A stretch of 64,000 bases of DNA from Butyricicoccus_A sp963588905 (GCA_963588905.1 CAVAJF010000002.1:1-64000); one strand, 5' to 3'. Positions 8,257-16,784 are shown, numbered from the stretch's first letter. Numbers and translations: made by a program. The notes: generated by a model not told the origin, from the sequence alone.

Positions 8257-9396
8257 TTAGCCAGCGGAACCTACCGCAGAACCGGCAGAGCCCGAACCAT
8301 TGGATACAAATGCATCCGCATTGAACGGGAGATAGGTGTTGACGTTGTAGGCGGTAATCTTGTCATACTCGTCGGTCGTCTCTACCTTCATATCTTCGGT
8401 GATGCCGTCCAGCTTGTCCTGAACCATCTTTTCACCGATGGCGGACTTGATGGTGCTCTCGTCGCCATTGCCGGAGTTGTTCAGATATGCCGAAGTATCG
8501 GTCAGCGCGGAATCCTCCAGCTTCAGCTTCTCGATGATGAACCAGCCATAGCCCTTGTAGTATACCAGCTCGTCATTGATGGCGCCCTCTTCCATCTTGG
8601 CAACTGCCTGATAGTACGGATCTACCATGTCGCCCTCGGTGAAGTAGTAGCCGTTCTTGGACTGCGCGGTATCGGCGTTGTTTTCCTTCCACAGGTCATC
8701 GAACTTGCTCGGATCTGCCTTTACCTGATCCAGAATCGACTGTGCCTTGTTCTGTGCTTCGGTCAGTGCATCGCCGGTCAGCTCGTTGCCGCTGTCGTCT
8801 ACATCCTTAATCAGGATGGACTTTGCGTGCAGATAGGTGTTCTGGAACTGCTTGGTGATGTCGCCCTGATCGTAATACTTATCAATGATGTCATACATCA
8901 GCTGCATGGTCTCATTGTTGTTCTCGTACAGCTCTTCGGTGTAGCCGTAGCTGTTGAGGTAGGTGACAAACGGATCTTCATCGCCCTTGACCTTGTACTT
9001 GAGCCAACGGGTAAACGTGCCGGTCTGGGAACCCAGCTGCTGTCTGTTGCTGTCCAGATTCTCCTTGAGCTTCTTCTTCGAATCCTTGCTCAGGCTAACG
9101 CCCTCATTTTCTGCCAGCTTCTTGATGGCACGGTACTGCTTTGCCTGATTGAGGCAGCCTTCCTTGATGCTGCCAAAGATCTCGTCGCTTGCCATGGACT
9201 GAATATCCATGCCGAACGAGTTTTCATAGTACATCAAATTATAGACAATGTATGCTGCCAGCTCGCTGGAGTGTACATCCTCTCCGTCAATGGTTGCCAC
9301 AACCGGTGTGTTATCCGTCGTGCCGCAGCCAGTCATTGTCGCCAGCATACCGACACAGAGGATACCAGCCATGAGCATGGAAAGTAATCGCTTCAT
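8257..9396 (-). CDS. PrsA-like peptidyl-prolyl isomerase lipoprotein
   Basis: A 379-residue surface lipoprotein with a signal peptide and lipobox ending TGC (modified Cys24). A SurA/PrsA-like chaperone region (about residues 35-190) and a parvulin-type PPIase domain (about 195-300) follow. The parvulin domain carries the pattern HAKSILIK near its start and GYYFTEGDMV and GYGWFIIEKL later. PrsA proteins help exported proteins fold on the outer face of the membrane. The C-terminus ends in a Gly/Ser/Ala-rich tail. The ATG at 9396 follows AGGAGA and starts the signal peptide cleanly. It is monocistronic, with a promoter at 9485-9513 and its own terminator. Confidence 0.88.
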   Translation of the reverse strand: MKRLLSMLMAGILCVGMLATMTGCGTTDNTPVVATIDGEDVHSSELAAYIVYNLMYYENSFGMDIQSMASDEIFGSIKEGCLNQAKQYRAIKKLAENEGVSLSKDSKKKLKENLDSNRQQLGSQTGTFTRWLKYKVKGDEDPFVTYLNSYGYTEELYENNNETMQLMYDIIDKYYDQGDITKQFQNTYLHAKSILIKDVDDSGNELTGDALTEAQNKAQSILDQVKADPSKFDDLWKENNADTAQSKNGYYFTEGDMVDPYYQAVAKMEEGAINDELVYYKGYGWFIIEKLKLEDSALTDTSAYLNNSGNGDESTIKSAIGEKMVQDKLDGITEDMKVETTDEYDKITAYNVNTYLPFNADAFVSNGSGSAGSAVGSAG

Positions 9397-9484
9397 GTTT
9401 GATTCTCCTGTTCTTTCATTTTTCATCCCGCCGCCACAGGAAAGCAGCGGCTTCCCCCACTTGGCGCGTTAGTTTCACTCGACT

Positions 9485-9513
9485 ATTATACCACCGATAC
9501 CGATGACAAACAA
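9485..9513 (-). promoter_or_regulatory. Promoter of the PrsA-like gene
   Basis: Minus strand TTGTTT (9508-9513), 17 bases, TATAAT (9485-9490). The leader of about 80 bases can fold a GCCGC/GCGGC hairpin. Confidence 0.5.
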
Positions 9514-9553
9514 TTGCAAAACGGTAAATTTTATGTGTATATCGTGTGATACG

Positions 9554-10393
9554 TCAAAAAATGCCGTTTGTCCGGCGGTATTCGCGCGGAGAGCAGCCCA
9601 CTTTTTTGATAAATAGATTGCTCAGGCTGCCGCCGCTCTCGTATCCGACCTCATAGGCAATATCCATCACCGACATCGTGGTTTGCAGCAGCAGCATCTT
9701 CGCCTTTTCCAGCCGGGTATTGATGACATATTCCATCGGAGAAAAGCCGGTCTGCCGCTTGAATTCATGCGAATAATGGCAGGCACTCAGATGCGACATA
9801 TCCGCCAGCTCATTCAGCGTGATGACCTGCCCGACATGATCGCGGATATATTCCACCGTGCGATTGATCGGATTGTCGCGGCGCGACAGCTTTCTCGGCG
9901 GCAGTGCCAGCCAGGTGAGCAGCTGATAGATGCGCATGGAGTCCTCCGCCTCGCTGCCCAGTCCGACGCGCTGATAGTCACGCACCATATCATACAGTCG
10001 CTGACCCACCAGCATATTTTCTTCGCGCCGCAAAATCGGGCCTTCCGCCGCAATAGCGCGCACCAAATCATGCGCATTGCTGCCGTCAAAATGCAGATAC
10101 AAAAATTCCGCTTCCTGCTCGGTGCGATAGGTGTGCGGTCTGTCGCAGTCGAGCAGCATCACATCTCCCTTTTCCGCGCGATAGACTTCGCCGTCATATT
10201 CCAGCGTCATCGTGCCGCGGCGCACAAAAACAAGCAGCGGATTGTCATAACACGGTCTGCTGACCTGATATTGGCTGTCGCAAAAATAGTGCCCGCACAG
10301 CACCGGATAAAAATACAGGGCCTGCGCGCGCGCCGTCGCCGTCAGCGGCACACAGATCGAGTTGGGCAGAATCCCCGCTCCCAGTTCATACAT
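9554..10393 (-). CDS. AraC family transcriptional regulator
   Basis: The 279-residue protein has an N-terminal cupin-like sensor domain (about residues 20-165, including the pattern FVRRGTMTLEYDGEVY and the metal-site-like HFDG) and a C-terminal double helix-turn-helix (about 178-275). The latter shows LNELADMSHLSACHYSHEF and the AraC signature with IAYEVGYES. Such regulators usually sense a carbohydrate. It is divergent from a Gfo/Idh/MocA oxidoreductase, and the two promoters nearly touch, so control of that oxidoreductase is the likely role. This is inferred from position only. Confidence 0.9.
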   Translation of the reverse strand: MYELGAGILPNSICVPLTATARAQALYFYPVLCGHYFCDSQYQVSRPCYDNPLLVFVRRGTMTLEYDGEVYRAEKGDVMLLDCDRPHTYRTEQEAEFLYLHFDGSNAHDLVRAIAAEGPILRREENMLVGQRLYDMVRDYQRVGLGSEAEDSMRIYQLLTWLALPPRKLSRRDNPINRTVEYIRDHVGQVITLNELADMSHLSACHYSHEFKRQTGFSPMEYVINTRLEKAKMLLLQTTMSVMDIAYEVGYESGGSLSNLFIKKVGCSPREYRRTNGIF

Positions 10394-10432
10394 TTGCCAT
10401 TCCTCTTTTCCGCAAAATCCATGATGTTTTCC

Positions 10433-10460
10433 ATTATATCCGATATTTACGTTTTGTCAA
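10433..10460 (-). promoter_or_regulatory. araC-type regulator promoter
   Basis: Minus strand TTGACA (10455-10460), 16 bases, TATAAT (10433-10438), 40 bases upstream of the start. Confidence 0.7.
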
Positions 10461-10474
10461 TCCTGCCGTATAAT
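10446..10474 (+). promoter_or_regulatory. Candidate promoter of the oxidoreductase gene
   Basis: TTTACG (10446-10451), 17 bases, TATAAT (10469-10474). It overlaps the divergent regulator promoter. Downstream lie inverted CGAAAACGAAAA / TTTTCGTTTTTCG repeats at about 10483-10529, a possible operator. Confidence 0.45.
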
Positions 10475-10611
10475 ACAGACAACGAAAACGAAAACAACAA
10501 CAAAATAAATAAAATCTTTTCGTTTTTCGCCGGTTTTGAAACAATTGGTATGGAATAAGAAATTCACAAGTCAAATGATGTTTGTGAAGCACGAGAAAGG
10601 ATGTATGGAGT

Positions 10612-11790
10612 ATGTATTTAGGTGAAAAGCTGATTCAGAGAGAGCCGTTCCGTTGGGGTATCGTAGGCGGAGGCAAGACTTCGCAGGTTGGTTACAAGCA
10701 TCGTCTGGGCGCTATGCGCGACAACACCTCGTTCCTGCTCAAGGCAGCGGCATTTGATGTCGATGCAGAGCGCGGCAGAGAGTTCGGCGTGAGCCTGGGC
10801 ATGGACCCGGAGCGCTGCTACCCGGACTACAAGGCCATGTTCGAGGCAGAGGCAAAGCGCGAGGACGGCATCGAAGTCGTTGACGTGGCAACCCCGAACT
10901 TCCTGCACTACGAAGTGACCAAGGCCGCTCTGGAAGCCGGTCTGCATGTCATCTGCGAGAAGCCGCTGTTCTTTGAGGCAGAGCAGGGCGAAGAGATCAA
11001 GAAGCTGGCAGAGGAAAAGGGCAAGATTGTCGCTGTCACCTACGGCTTCTCCGGTTTCGATATGCTCAAGCAGATGCGCGCGATGGTAACCTCCGGCAAG
11101 CTGGGCAAAATCAACATGATTGAGCTGCGCTATGCACACGGTTTCGGCTGCGATCCGGAAGGCGATGTCAAGAACGAAGGCCAGAAGTGGCGCGTAGATC
11201 CGTCCAAGGTAGGCAAGGCATTCGTTCTGGGCGATCTGTCCACGCACACCTACTACATGTCTCAGCTCATCTGCCCGGATCAGAAGCTGAAGGAAGTGCT
11301 GTGTGACCGTCAGGCATTTGTCGGCTCCCGTTACCCGCTGGAGGACAACGCCTATGTCCTGATGCACTATGAAGACGGTGCCGTTGGCCGCATGTGGTGC
11401 TCTTGCGTCAATGCCGGCGACATGTCCTCTCAGCACATCCGCATTGTCGGCTCCAAGGCTTCTATCGAGTGGAACGATGCTCGCCCGGATGTTGTGAAAT
11501 ACCAGATTCAGGGCCAGCCGGAGCAGCTGCTGTACCGCGGTCTGGATTACCTCGACCCATCGGCACAGGAAGACGAGCGCATCGGTGCGCTGCACTACAC
11601 CGGCCTGATTGATTCCTGGTCCAACCTGTACAAGCGTTTCGCTGTTGTCATGGACGCAAAGGATCGCGGAGACGAAGAGACCGTAAAGAACGTCATTTAC
11701 CCGGATCTGGAGCACGGCATCGACGGCATCAAGTGGATCAATGCTTGTGCAGAATCCGCAGACAAGGGCGCCGTTTGGGTTCAGGTTTAA
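10612..11790 (+). CDS. Gfo/Idh/MocA family NAD(P)-dependent oxidoreductase
   Basis: This 392-residue protein has an N-terminal Rossmann fold: GIVGGGKTSQVG near residues 16-27 binds the dinucleotide. The family EKP motif is seen in HVICEKPLFFEAEQGEEI (about 105-122). The C-terminal alpha/beta domain carries the substrate site, with LGDLSTHTYYMSQLI holding the usual catalytic His region. Such enzymes oxidise or reduce sugars, inositols or amino sugars. The divergent AraC regulator suggests inducible carbohydrate use, but the substrate is unknown. It is well biased towards major codons, so probably well expressed. The start follows AAAGGA and GGAG with usable spacing, and a strong terminator follows. 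Confidence 0.92.
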   Translation: MYLGEKLIQREPFRWGIVGGGKTSQVGYKHRLGAMRDNTSFLLKAAAFDVDAERGREFGVSLGMDPERCYPDYKAMFEAEAKREDGIEVVDVATPNFLHYEVTKAALEAGLHVICEKPLFFEAEQGEEIKKLAEEKGKIVAVTYGFSGFDMLKQMRAMVTSGKLGKINMIELRYAHGFGCDPEGDVKNEGQKWRVDPSKVGKAFVLGDLSTHTYYMSQLICPDQKLKEVLCDRQAFVGSRYPLEDNAYVLMHYEDGAVGRMWCSCVNAGDMSSQHIRIVGSKASIEWNDARPDVVKYQIQGQPEQLLYRGLDYLDPSAQEDERIGALHYTGLIDSWSNLYKRFAVVMDAKDRGDEETVKNVIYPDLEHGIDGIKWINACAESADKGAVWVQV

Positions 11791-11819
11791 TCTCGAAATA
11801 CCACTAATTTATTTTCCTT

Positions 11820-11857
11820 CTCCAGTCCCCGCCACTCCGGCGGGGATTGGAGTTTTT
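11820..11857 (+). terminator. Terminator after the oxidoreductase gene
   Basis: CTCCA plus CCCCGCC pairs with GGCGGGG plus TGGAG, then TTTTT. Confidence 0.85.
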
Positions 11858-11863
11858 ATGCAA

Positions 11864-11901
11864 AACCCCGTAGTTTCGCAACTGGGAACTACGGGGTTTT
11901 C
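11864..11901. terminator. Second, bidirectional terminator
   Basis: AAAACCCCGTAGTTTC and GGAACTACGGGGTTTT form a long stem with T-runs on both strands. Confidence 0.8.
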
Positions 11902-11926
11902 TCTTGAAAAATATCTTTATTTTGCG

Positions 11927-12110
11927 CACAAACCAAACTTGTCTCTCCCTTCGGGAGAGATGTCGCGCAGCGACAGAGAGGGCTAATACCAGTTAGAATA
12001 TTTTTGAAGGTTTACCCTGATACGAATTGACTAGTGTCTTGCCCTCTCAGTCATTTGCTTCGCAAATGCCAGCTCTCCCGAAGGGAGAGCCAAGAAGCCG
12101 GTGCGAACCG
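11927..12110. repeat. Intergenic mirror-hairpin repeat, locus A (L and R units)
   Basis: The L unit (11942-11982) has stem TCTCTCCC/GGGAGAGA, second stem TGTCGC/GCGACA and third purine segment AGAGAGGG. The R unit lies in reverse at 12042-12090 with stem GCTCTCCC/GGGAGAGC, second stem CATTTGC/GCAAATG and third segment GAGAGGG. The spacer between them, with a GATACGAATT-like core, and the flank AAGAAGCCGGTGCG are shared with other loci. The locus lies between convergent genes. Confidence 0.9.
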
Positions 12111-12154
12111 TGCCACCGGACGAATCACAGTGACTCTCATGCAGACTTGTTCAC

Positions 12155-12187
12155 GTGCTGCTCCTTTCGTCAGAGAGGAAGGCGCAA
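12155..12187 (-). repeat. Deleted remnant of a T-type unit
   Basis: On the minus strand GCCTTCCTCTCTGA is followed directly by a CGAAAGGAGCAGCACG-like end. Compared with the intact T unit at 21859-21906, the purine arm of hairpin 1 and all of hairpin 2 are missing. Confidence 0.6.
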
Positions 12188-12191
12188 ATTC

Positions 12192-13559
12192 TTATCCATT
12201 ATTATTCGCCGGATTCGGGCGGTTTTCTCCGCTCGGACGTCTGCGTCTGCGGCGCGGACGGCGAGAGGTATTTTCTTTTCCCTCCGACGATTTTTCCGTC
12301 TGATTCTGCTCATTTGCTGTCTCCGACGGCTTTTTCTGATTGTTCAAGCTGCGTCTGCCGCGATTGCCGCGGCGCGAACGGGAGCGGCCGTTTCCGCGTC
12401 CCTCATGCGGTTTTTCCTGCATCGGATACGGATTGTCCTCGCGCACCGGAACCTCGCGGTCAATGGTTTTCTCAATGCGGCGCAGATACGGCACCTCATC
12501 CGCCTGACAGAAGGTAATGGCAATGCCGCCGTGGCCGGCTCTGCCGGTTCTGCCAATGCGATGGACATAGTTTTCCGGCTCCGTCGGCACATCATAGTTG
12601 ATGACATGCGACAAATCGCTAATATCCAGACCGCGTGCTGCAATATCCGTTGCAACGAGCACGCGAATTTTGCCTTCCTTGAAGCGATTGAGTGCATTTT
12701 GTCTGTCAATCTGCGACTTGTCGCCGTGAATGGCACCCGCTCCAACGTGCGCGCGGTTCAAGTCATGTGCCACCTTGTCGCATCCCGACTTGGTGCGGAC
12801 AAAGACCAGCGCACGATGCAGCTCCGGATCACGCAGGGTATACAGCAGCAGCTTTTTCTTGTTCTCACGATCTACAAAATAAACCGACTGGTCGATTTTT
12901 TCCACGGTTGTGGAAACCGGATTGACTTCGACGCGCGTAAAGTCATCTTTGAGCAGACGCTTGACCAGCGACTGTACGGATTTCGGCATCGTCGCAGAAA
13001 ACAGCAGCGTCTGCATCTCGTCATGCTCACCCATGCGGCGGATGATGCGCTCGACATCATCGACAAAGCCCATGTCCAGCATACGGTCTGCCTCATCAAG
13101 GACAAACAGCTCAATATCTTCCAGATCAATATAGCCCTGGCCGCACAAATCATTGAGTCTGCCCGGTGTTGCCACCAGAACATCGACACCGGCGCTCAGT
13201 GCTTCGGTCTGATTGTACTGCGAGACACCGCCATACACCAGCGCACAGCGAATATCGGTATATTTTGCATACGCAACGAAGCTGTCATAAATCTGAATCG
13301 CCAGCTCACGGGTCGGCGTGAGGATCAGCGAACGGATGGGCGGAAAGCCCGGCAGCCGTTCTTCATTCTTCAATTTCTGTAAAATCGGAATCGCAAACGC
13401 ACAGGTCTTGCCTGTACCGGTCTGCGCCAGTCCGAGGACATCCTTGCCTGCAACAGCCGCAGGAATTGCCTGCTCCTGTATCGGGGTCGGGACGGTATAA
13501 CCGGCATCGCTGAGCGCATGCAGCAGCTCTTCATCAATGCCCAAATCGCGGAATTCCAT
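12192..13559 (-). CDS. DEAD-box ATP-dependent RNA helicase
   Basis: A 455-residue RhlE/CshA-type RNA helicase that unwinds short RNA duplexes in ribosome assembly or mRNA decay. All core motifs are present: Q motif (GYTVPTPIQEQAIP), AQTGTGKT, PTRELA, TPGR, DEAD, SAT, then ARGLD and HRIGRTGR in the second RecA domain. After about residue 375 comes an Arg/Asn/Pro-rich basic tail typical for RNA tethering. The ATG at 13559 gives MEFRDLGID at the N-terminus, though a TTG two codons upstream has better spacing to AAAGGAG. It is monocistronic and convergent with the oxidoreductase gene across repeat locus A. Confidence 0.93.
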   Translation of the reverse strand: MEFRDLGIDEELLHALSDAGYTVPTPIQEQAIPAAVAGKDVLGLAQTGTGKTCAFAIPILQKLKNEERLPGFPPIRSLILTPTRELAIQIYDSFVAYAKYTDIRCALVYGGVSQYNQTEALSAGVDVLVATPGRLNDLCGQGYIDLEDIELFVLDEADRMLDMGFVDDVERIIRRMGEHDEMQTLLFSATMPKSVQSLVKRLLKDDFTRVEVNPVSTTVEKIDQSVYFVDRENKKKLLLYTLRDPELHRALVFVRTKSGCDKVAHDLNRAHVGAGAIHGDKSQIDRQNALNRFKEGKIRVLVATDIAARGLDISDLSHVINYDVPTEPENYVHRIGRTGRAGHGGIAITFCQADEVPYLRRIEKTIDREVPVREDNPYPMQEKPHEGRGNGRSRSRRGNRGRRSLNNQKKPSETANEQNQTEKSSEGKENTSRRPRRRRRRPSGENRPNPANNNG

Positions 13560-13608
13560 TTCCAACAATACTCCTTTTTCTTTCAGCAATCATAAGTTTG
13601 TTATTTTC

Positions 13609-13637
13609 AGTATAACACACCCGCATAGGTCCACCAA
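13609..13637 (-). promoter_or_regulatory. Helicase promoter
   Basis: Minus strand TTGGTG (13632-13637), 17 bases, TATACT (13609-13614). Confidence 0.55.
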
Positions 13638-13659
13638 GTGGCAAAGTGCCGATTTTGCA

Positions 13660-13703
13660 AAAAAACCGAAAATCTACGCAAGATTTCGCGGATTTTCGGT
13701 TTG
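13660..13703 (-). terminator. Terminator after the histidine kinase gene
   Basis: Minus strand AAACCGAAAATC, a CG-rich loop, GATTTTCGGTTT and a T-run. Confidence 0.85.
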
Positions 13704-13707
13704 CTTT

Positions 13708-15237
13708 TTACGAATGCTTCGGCAAGGTCAGATAAAATGCGACACCCTGTTCGACGTTGCGCACGCCGCAGCCGCCGTTGTGCGCGTGCATAATGGCCCG
13801 AACAATGGAAAGTCCGATGCCGGAACCGCCGCCGCTGACGCGCGTGCGCGATTTGTCCAGCTTATAGAACTTGTCCCAAATTTTATCCATTTCCTCCTGT
13901 GCCAGCTGGCTGCCTTCGTTTTCGACAGTCAAGACGATATGCTTGGTGTCTTGCGCGGTCGTGATGCGAATATGTCCGCAGGTCGGCGTGTGGTCAATCG
14001 CATTGGTCATATAGTTCATCACCGCACGCTCCAGCATATCATAATCCGCATACAGCACCTCAGAGCCGACGCCGGATACGTCAACATGCAGCTGCTTTTC
14101 CTGCCACATCACCTGTGTTTTTTCCACTACCGCTTCCGCCAGCTCATAGGCGTCAAACTCGGTCTTATTCGGCACGGTATTGCCCAATTCGATCTTGGAC
14201 AAGTCTAACAGCTGCCGCACCAGATGATTCATACGCTTGGCTTCATCAATAATAATATCGCAGTATTCATTCTTTGCTTCCTCTGAGTCATTGATGCCGA
14301 CGCGCAGTCCCTCGGCATAGCCCTGAATCAATGCAATCGGCGTCTTAAGGTCATGAGAAATATTGATGATAAACTCTTTTCGCATGTCATCAATGCGCTG
14401 TTTTTCCTCAATTTCCCGCTGCAACTGTTCATTCATCTGCTTCAGTTCATGAATGGACGATTCCAAATCCTCTGACATCTTATTGAGGCTTTCGCCCAAT
14501 TCGCCCAGCTCATCATGATACGTGCCGGTATATTTCTTAGAAAAATCCAATCGCGTAATGGCGCGCGCGAGCTGGGTCATTTCGGTAATCGGCCGGGTAA
14601 ATTTTCCGCCGATAAAGAATCCGGCAGCCAGACACGCAAGCAGTGCCGCAAAGCCTGATGCGATGAGAAACGCCAAATTGACCGAGCGTTCTTCTCTCAG
14701 CGCCGTGGTCGGAATGCGAAGCAAGACGGTGTCGTTATTTTTCAGCTTGCCGAGCAGCGCAATATACGCCACCTGTCCGTCAGAATCCTGCAAGCAGGAA
14801 AACGTATAGCCTTTTTCCTTCAGTTCCTCGCTGTTATAGACATAAATTGCCTGTGCGAGCGGATCTTCCATCATAAAATTGCGCGTCCCGCTGCGGTCAT
14901 GCTGATAAATGGTGTCATAGATCGCCTGATCGTACTGATTGAAGATACTGATACGGATATTGTTGTTCTTTTCCAGCTGCTTCAGCTCGTCTTCCAGCAC
15001 CGTCGCATCGCCGGTATAGCCGGAATTGATGTGCTGATAAATGTCTGCCAGATTGTGTTTTTTCTCAATCAAATAATATCGCTGGAAAAACAGCACATTG
15101 AGCAGGATAATGACGACAATATAAATCGCCGCCGTCAATGCCACACAGCTGAAAAACCGAAATTTTAACGTGTGTATGCCGCGGTATCGCCGCCCTGTCT
15201 CCTCTTCCTTTTGCTGGCGCAGCGCATGTGCTCTCAC
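13708..15237 (-). CDS. Membrane sensor histidine kinase
   Basis: The 509-residue kinase has membrane segments at about residues 27-50 and 187-209, enclosing an extracytoplasmic sensor of about 135 residues. A HAMP domain (about 210-262), a coiled linker, and the dimerisation domain with phospho-accepting His295 in INISHDLKTP follow. The ATPase domain has DYDMLERAVMNYMTNAIDHT (N box), WDKFYK (F box) and GGGSGIGLSIV (G2 box). The start is a GTG whose first bases overlap the stop of the response-regulator gene (GTGA), with GAGGGAGA upstream, so translation is probably coupled. The signal is unknown; the layout is of the PhoR/WalK kind. Confidence 0.93.
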   Translation of the reverse strand: MRAHALRQQKEEETGRRYRGIHTLKFRFFSCVALTAAIYIVVIILLNVLFFQRYYLIEKKHNLADIYQHINSGYTGDATVLEDELKQLEKNNNIRISIFNQYDQAIYDTIYQHDRSGTRNFMMEDPLAQAIYVYNSEELKEKGYTFSCLQDSDGQVAYIALLGKLKNNDTVLLRIPTTALREERSVNLAFLIASGFAALLACLAAGFFIGGKFTRPITEMTQLARAITRLDFSKKYTGTYHDELGELGESLNKMSEDLESSIHELKQMNEQLQREIEEKQRIDDMRKEFIINISHDLKTPIALIQGYAEGLRVGINDSEEAKNEYCDIIIDEAKRMNHLVRQLLDLSKIELGNTVPNKTEFDAYELAEAVVEKTQVMWQEKQLHVDVSGVGSEVLYADYDMLERAVMNYMTNAIDHTPTCGHIRITTAQDTKHIVLTVENEGSQLAQEEMDKIWDKFYKLDKSRTRVSGGGSGIGLSIVRAIMHAHNGGCGVRNVEQGVAFYLTLPKHS

Positions 15238-15914
15238 TGCTGCTCTCCCTCAAATCGGTAGCCGAAGCCGCGCACGGTTTCAATCATCTTGCCGCAGTCT
15301 CCCAGCTTGGCGCGCAGCTTTTTGACATGCGTATCCACGGTGCGCAAATCGCCAAAATAGTCATAGCCCCACACGGCATTGAGAATATTCTCGCGGGAAA
15401 CGGCAATATTTTGGTTGTTCTTAAAATAAATGAGCAGGTCATATTCCTTCGGGGTCAGCTCTACGGTTTCACCGGCGACGCAGACCTCGCGTCTGATTTC
15501 ATTGATGGACAGCGCACCCGACTGATAAATGCCCTCGTTGTGCTGATGGCAGCGCTTTTCAATCGCGCGCACGCGCGCCGACAGGACGATAGGAGAAAAC
15601 GGCTTGGTAATATAGTCATCCGCGCCGAGATCAAAGCCGAACACCTCGTCATTTTCTTCGGTGCGTGCCGTCAGCATCATGACCGGCACATCGGTATTTT
15701 TGCTGCGGATATGGCGCAGCACGCTCCAGCCGTCATATACCGGCATCATCACATCCAGAATAATCAGGTCAATCGAACCGAGCTTTTGGTCGATAAGCTC
15801 CATTGCCTGTCCGCCGTCTGCTGCCTGCAAAACGGTATAGCCATCGCGGCGCAGAAAGTCCGATACCAGGCGGCGGATACGTTCTTCATCATCTGCTATC
15901 AAAATCGTGAACAT
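15234..15914 (-). CDS. OmpR/PhoB family response regulator
   Basis: A 226-residue regulator with a receiver domain (about residues 1-120; acidic pocket Asp8-Asp9, phosphorylated Asp54 in LIILDVMMP, Lys in YITKPF). It has a winged-helix DNA-binding domain (about 130-224; ELTPKEYDLLIYF and the TVDTHVKKLRAKLG recognition region). It is the first gene of a two-gene operon with the histidine kinase that phosphorylates it. Two direct TTCACA repeats with an 11-base period lie just upstream on the coding strand, the layout of an OmpR-family operator, so autoregulation is likely. Confidence 0.94.
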   Translation of the reverse strand: MFTILIADDEERIRRLVSDFLRRDGYTVLQAADGGQAMELIDQKLGSIDLIILDVMMPVYDGWSVLRHIRSKNTDVPVMMLTARTEENDEVFGFDLGADDYITKPFSPIVLSARVRAIEKRCHQHNEGIYQSGALSINEIRREVCVAGETVELTPKEYDLLIYFKNNQNIAVSRENILNAVWGYDYFGDLRTVDTHVKKLRAKLGDCGKMIETVRGFGYRFEGEQQ

Positions 15915-15967
15915 ATGCCATGCTCCTCTCTAAACATCCAAGATATATTTCTATATTACGTCAGTTA

Positions 15968-15984
15968 TGTGAACACGGTGTGAA
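15968..15984 (-). promoter_or_regulatory. Direct-repeat operator upstream of the response regulator
   Basis: Minus strand TTCACA-N5-TTCACA (plus-strand TGTGAA at 15968-15973 and 15979-15984), about one helical turn apart, 54 bases upstream of the start codon. Confidence 0.5.
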
Positions 15985-16025
15985 GATAACCTCAAATCCG
16001 TTTCTTTTTACAAAAAATTCATAAA

Positions 16026-16060
16026 AAAATCTTCTCCTTGCTGTGCGGCAAAGAGAAGAT
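16026..16060 (-). terminator. Terminator after the DUF1836 gene
   Basis: Minus strand AATCTTCTC...TTGC, loop, GCAA...GAGAAGATT followed by TTTTTT. Confidence 0.8.
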
Positions 16061-16067
16061 TGCATTC

Positions 16068-16631
16068 TTATCGTTTCTTTTTTTCATCGGAAAGCTCCGG
16101 GAAGCATTCCCGTGTAATCGCAGAGGCCAAAGACGTCAGCGTATTGTTCAAATCGGCAATCGTCAGCAAAACAGACATCGCCGCTGCCGGTGTGCCGAGC
16201 TTCATATCGTTGTCGTGCACAATCGCGTCGATGGAGTCCATCAGCTGTGCATTGATATTGGTTCGCCGCTCCAATTGGGTCTGAAAGCAGTTTTCCAGCC
16301 CCCGTTCCCCCGCGCCGCTCTGCTCCACGCCGTTCAAAATGCGTTTGATCTGCGAGATACTCAGCAGATTCTTGAGGGAATACACGGCCAGCATCTGCAA
16401 AATTTGTTCTCTCGAGTATTTCTTGCCCTTAATCGGAGAAATCACACCCGCTTTGCTGTAATTATGAATCATCGTGCGGGTCAGTGGTTCCTTTTCGCCC
16501 TCTTCCCCCAGATGTTCACTCATCAGGGCAATGACCTGATCCATATACAAGTCAAGAGACGGAATATCCTCCGGATGCAGCTGCTTCTGCTTCACGCTTT
16601 CCTGAATCAACGTTCTAAAATCCTTGCTCAT
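16068..16631 (-). CDS. DUF1836 domain-containing protein
   Basis: The 187-residue protein matches the DUF1836 pattern: an N-terminal LDLYMDQVIALM segment (about residues 26-37) and then LTRTMIHNYSKAGVISPIKGKKYSREQILQMLAVYSLKNLLSISQI in continuous form at about 50-95. The latter looks like a MerR-type winged helix. The molecular role of the family is unknown; DNA binding is an inference from the helix-turn-helix-like region. The ATG at 16631 follows GAGGTG. The basic C-terminus DEKKKR is unremarkable. It is divergent from mgtE, which it could in principle regulate. Confidence 0.8.
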   Translation of the reverse strand: MSKDFRTLIQESVKQKQLHPEDIPSLDLYMDQVIALMSEHLGEEGEKEPLTRTMIHNYSKAGVISPIKGKKYSREQILQMLAVYSLKNLLSISQIKRILNGVEQSGAGERGLENCFQTQLERRTNINAQLMDSIDAIVHDNDMKLGTPAAAMSVLLTIADLNNTLTSLASAITRECFPELSDEKKKR

Positions 16632-16784
16632 ATTTGCACCTCTTGTCCTTCGCAATCTTTGGTAGTATCATAAACTATTTTGTTGCAGAAATCAAGCTGT
16701 TTCATATCGTTTATCTCTTCTTTCTTTGTTTTAAACACTATATATTGCGCCTGAAAAAAGAACGTAAATCCTTTGTAAAGAAGA

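Noticed and set aside
12042..12090. Repeat units as ordinary intrinsic terminators
   Set aside because: Hairpins are strong but no T-run follows either stem, and the second hairpin plus mirror segment is not explained by termination.
12027..13382. Open frame of 451 codons antisense to the helicase gene
   Set aside because: It begins inside repeat locus A and is low in any domain pattern.
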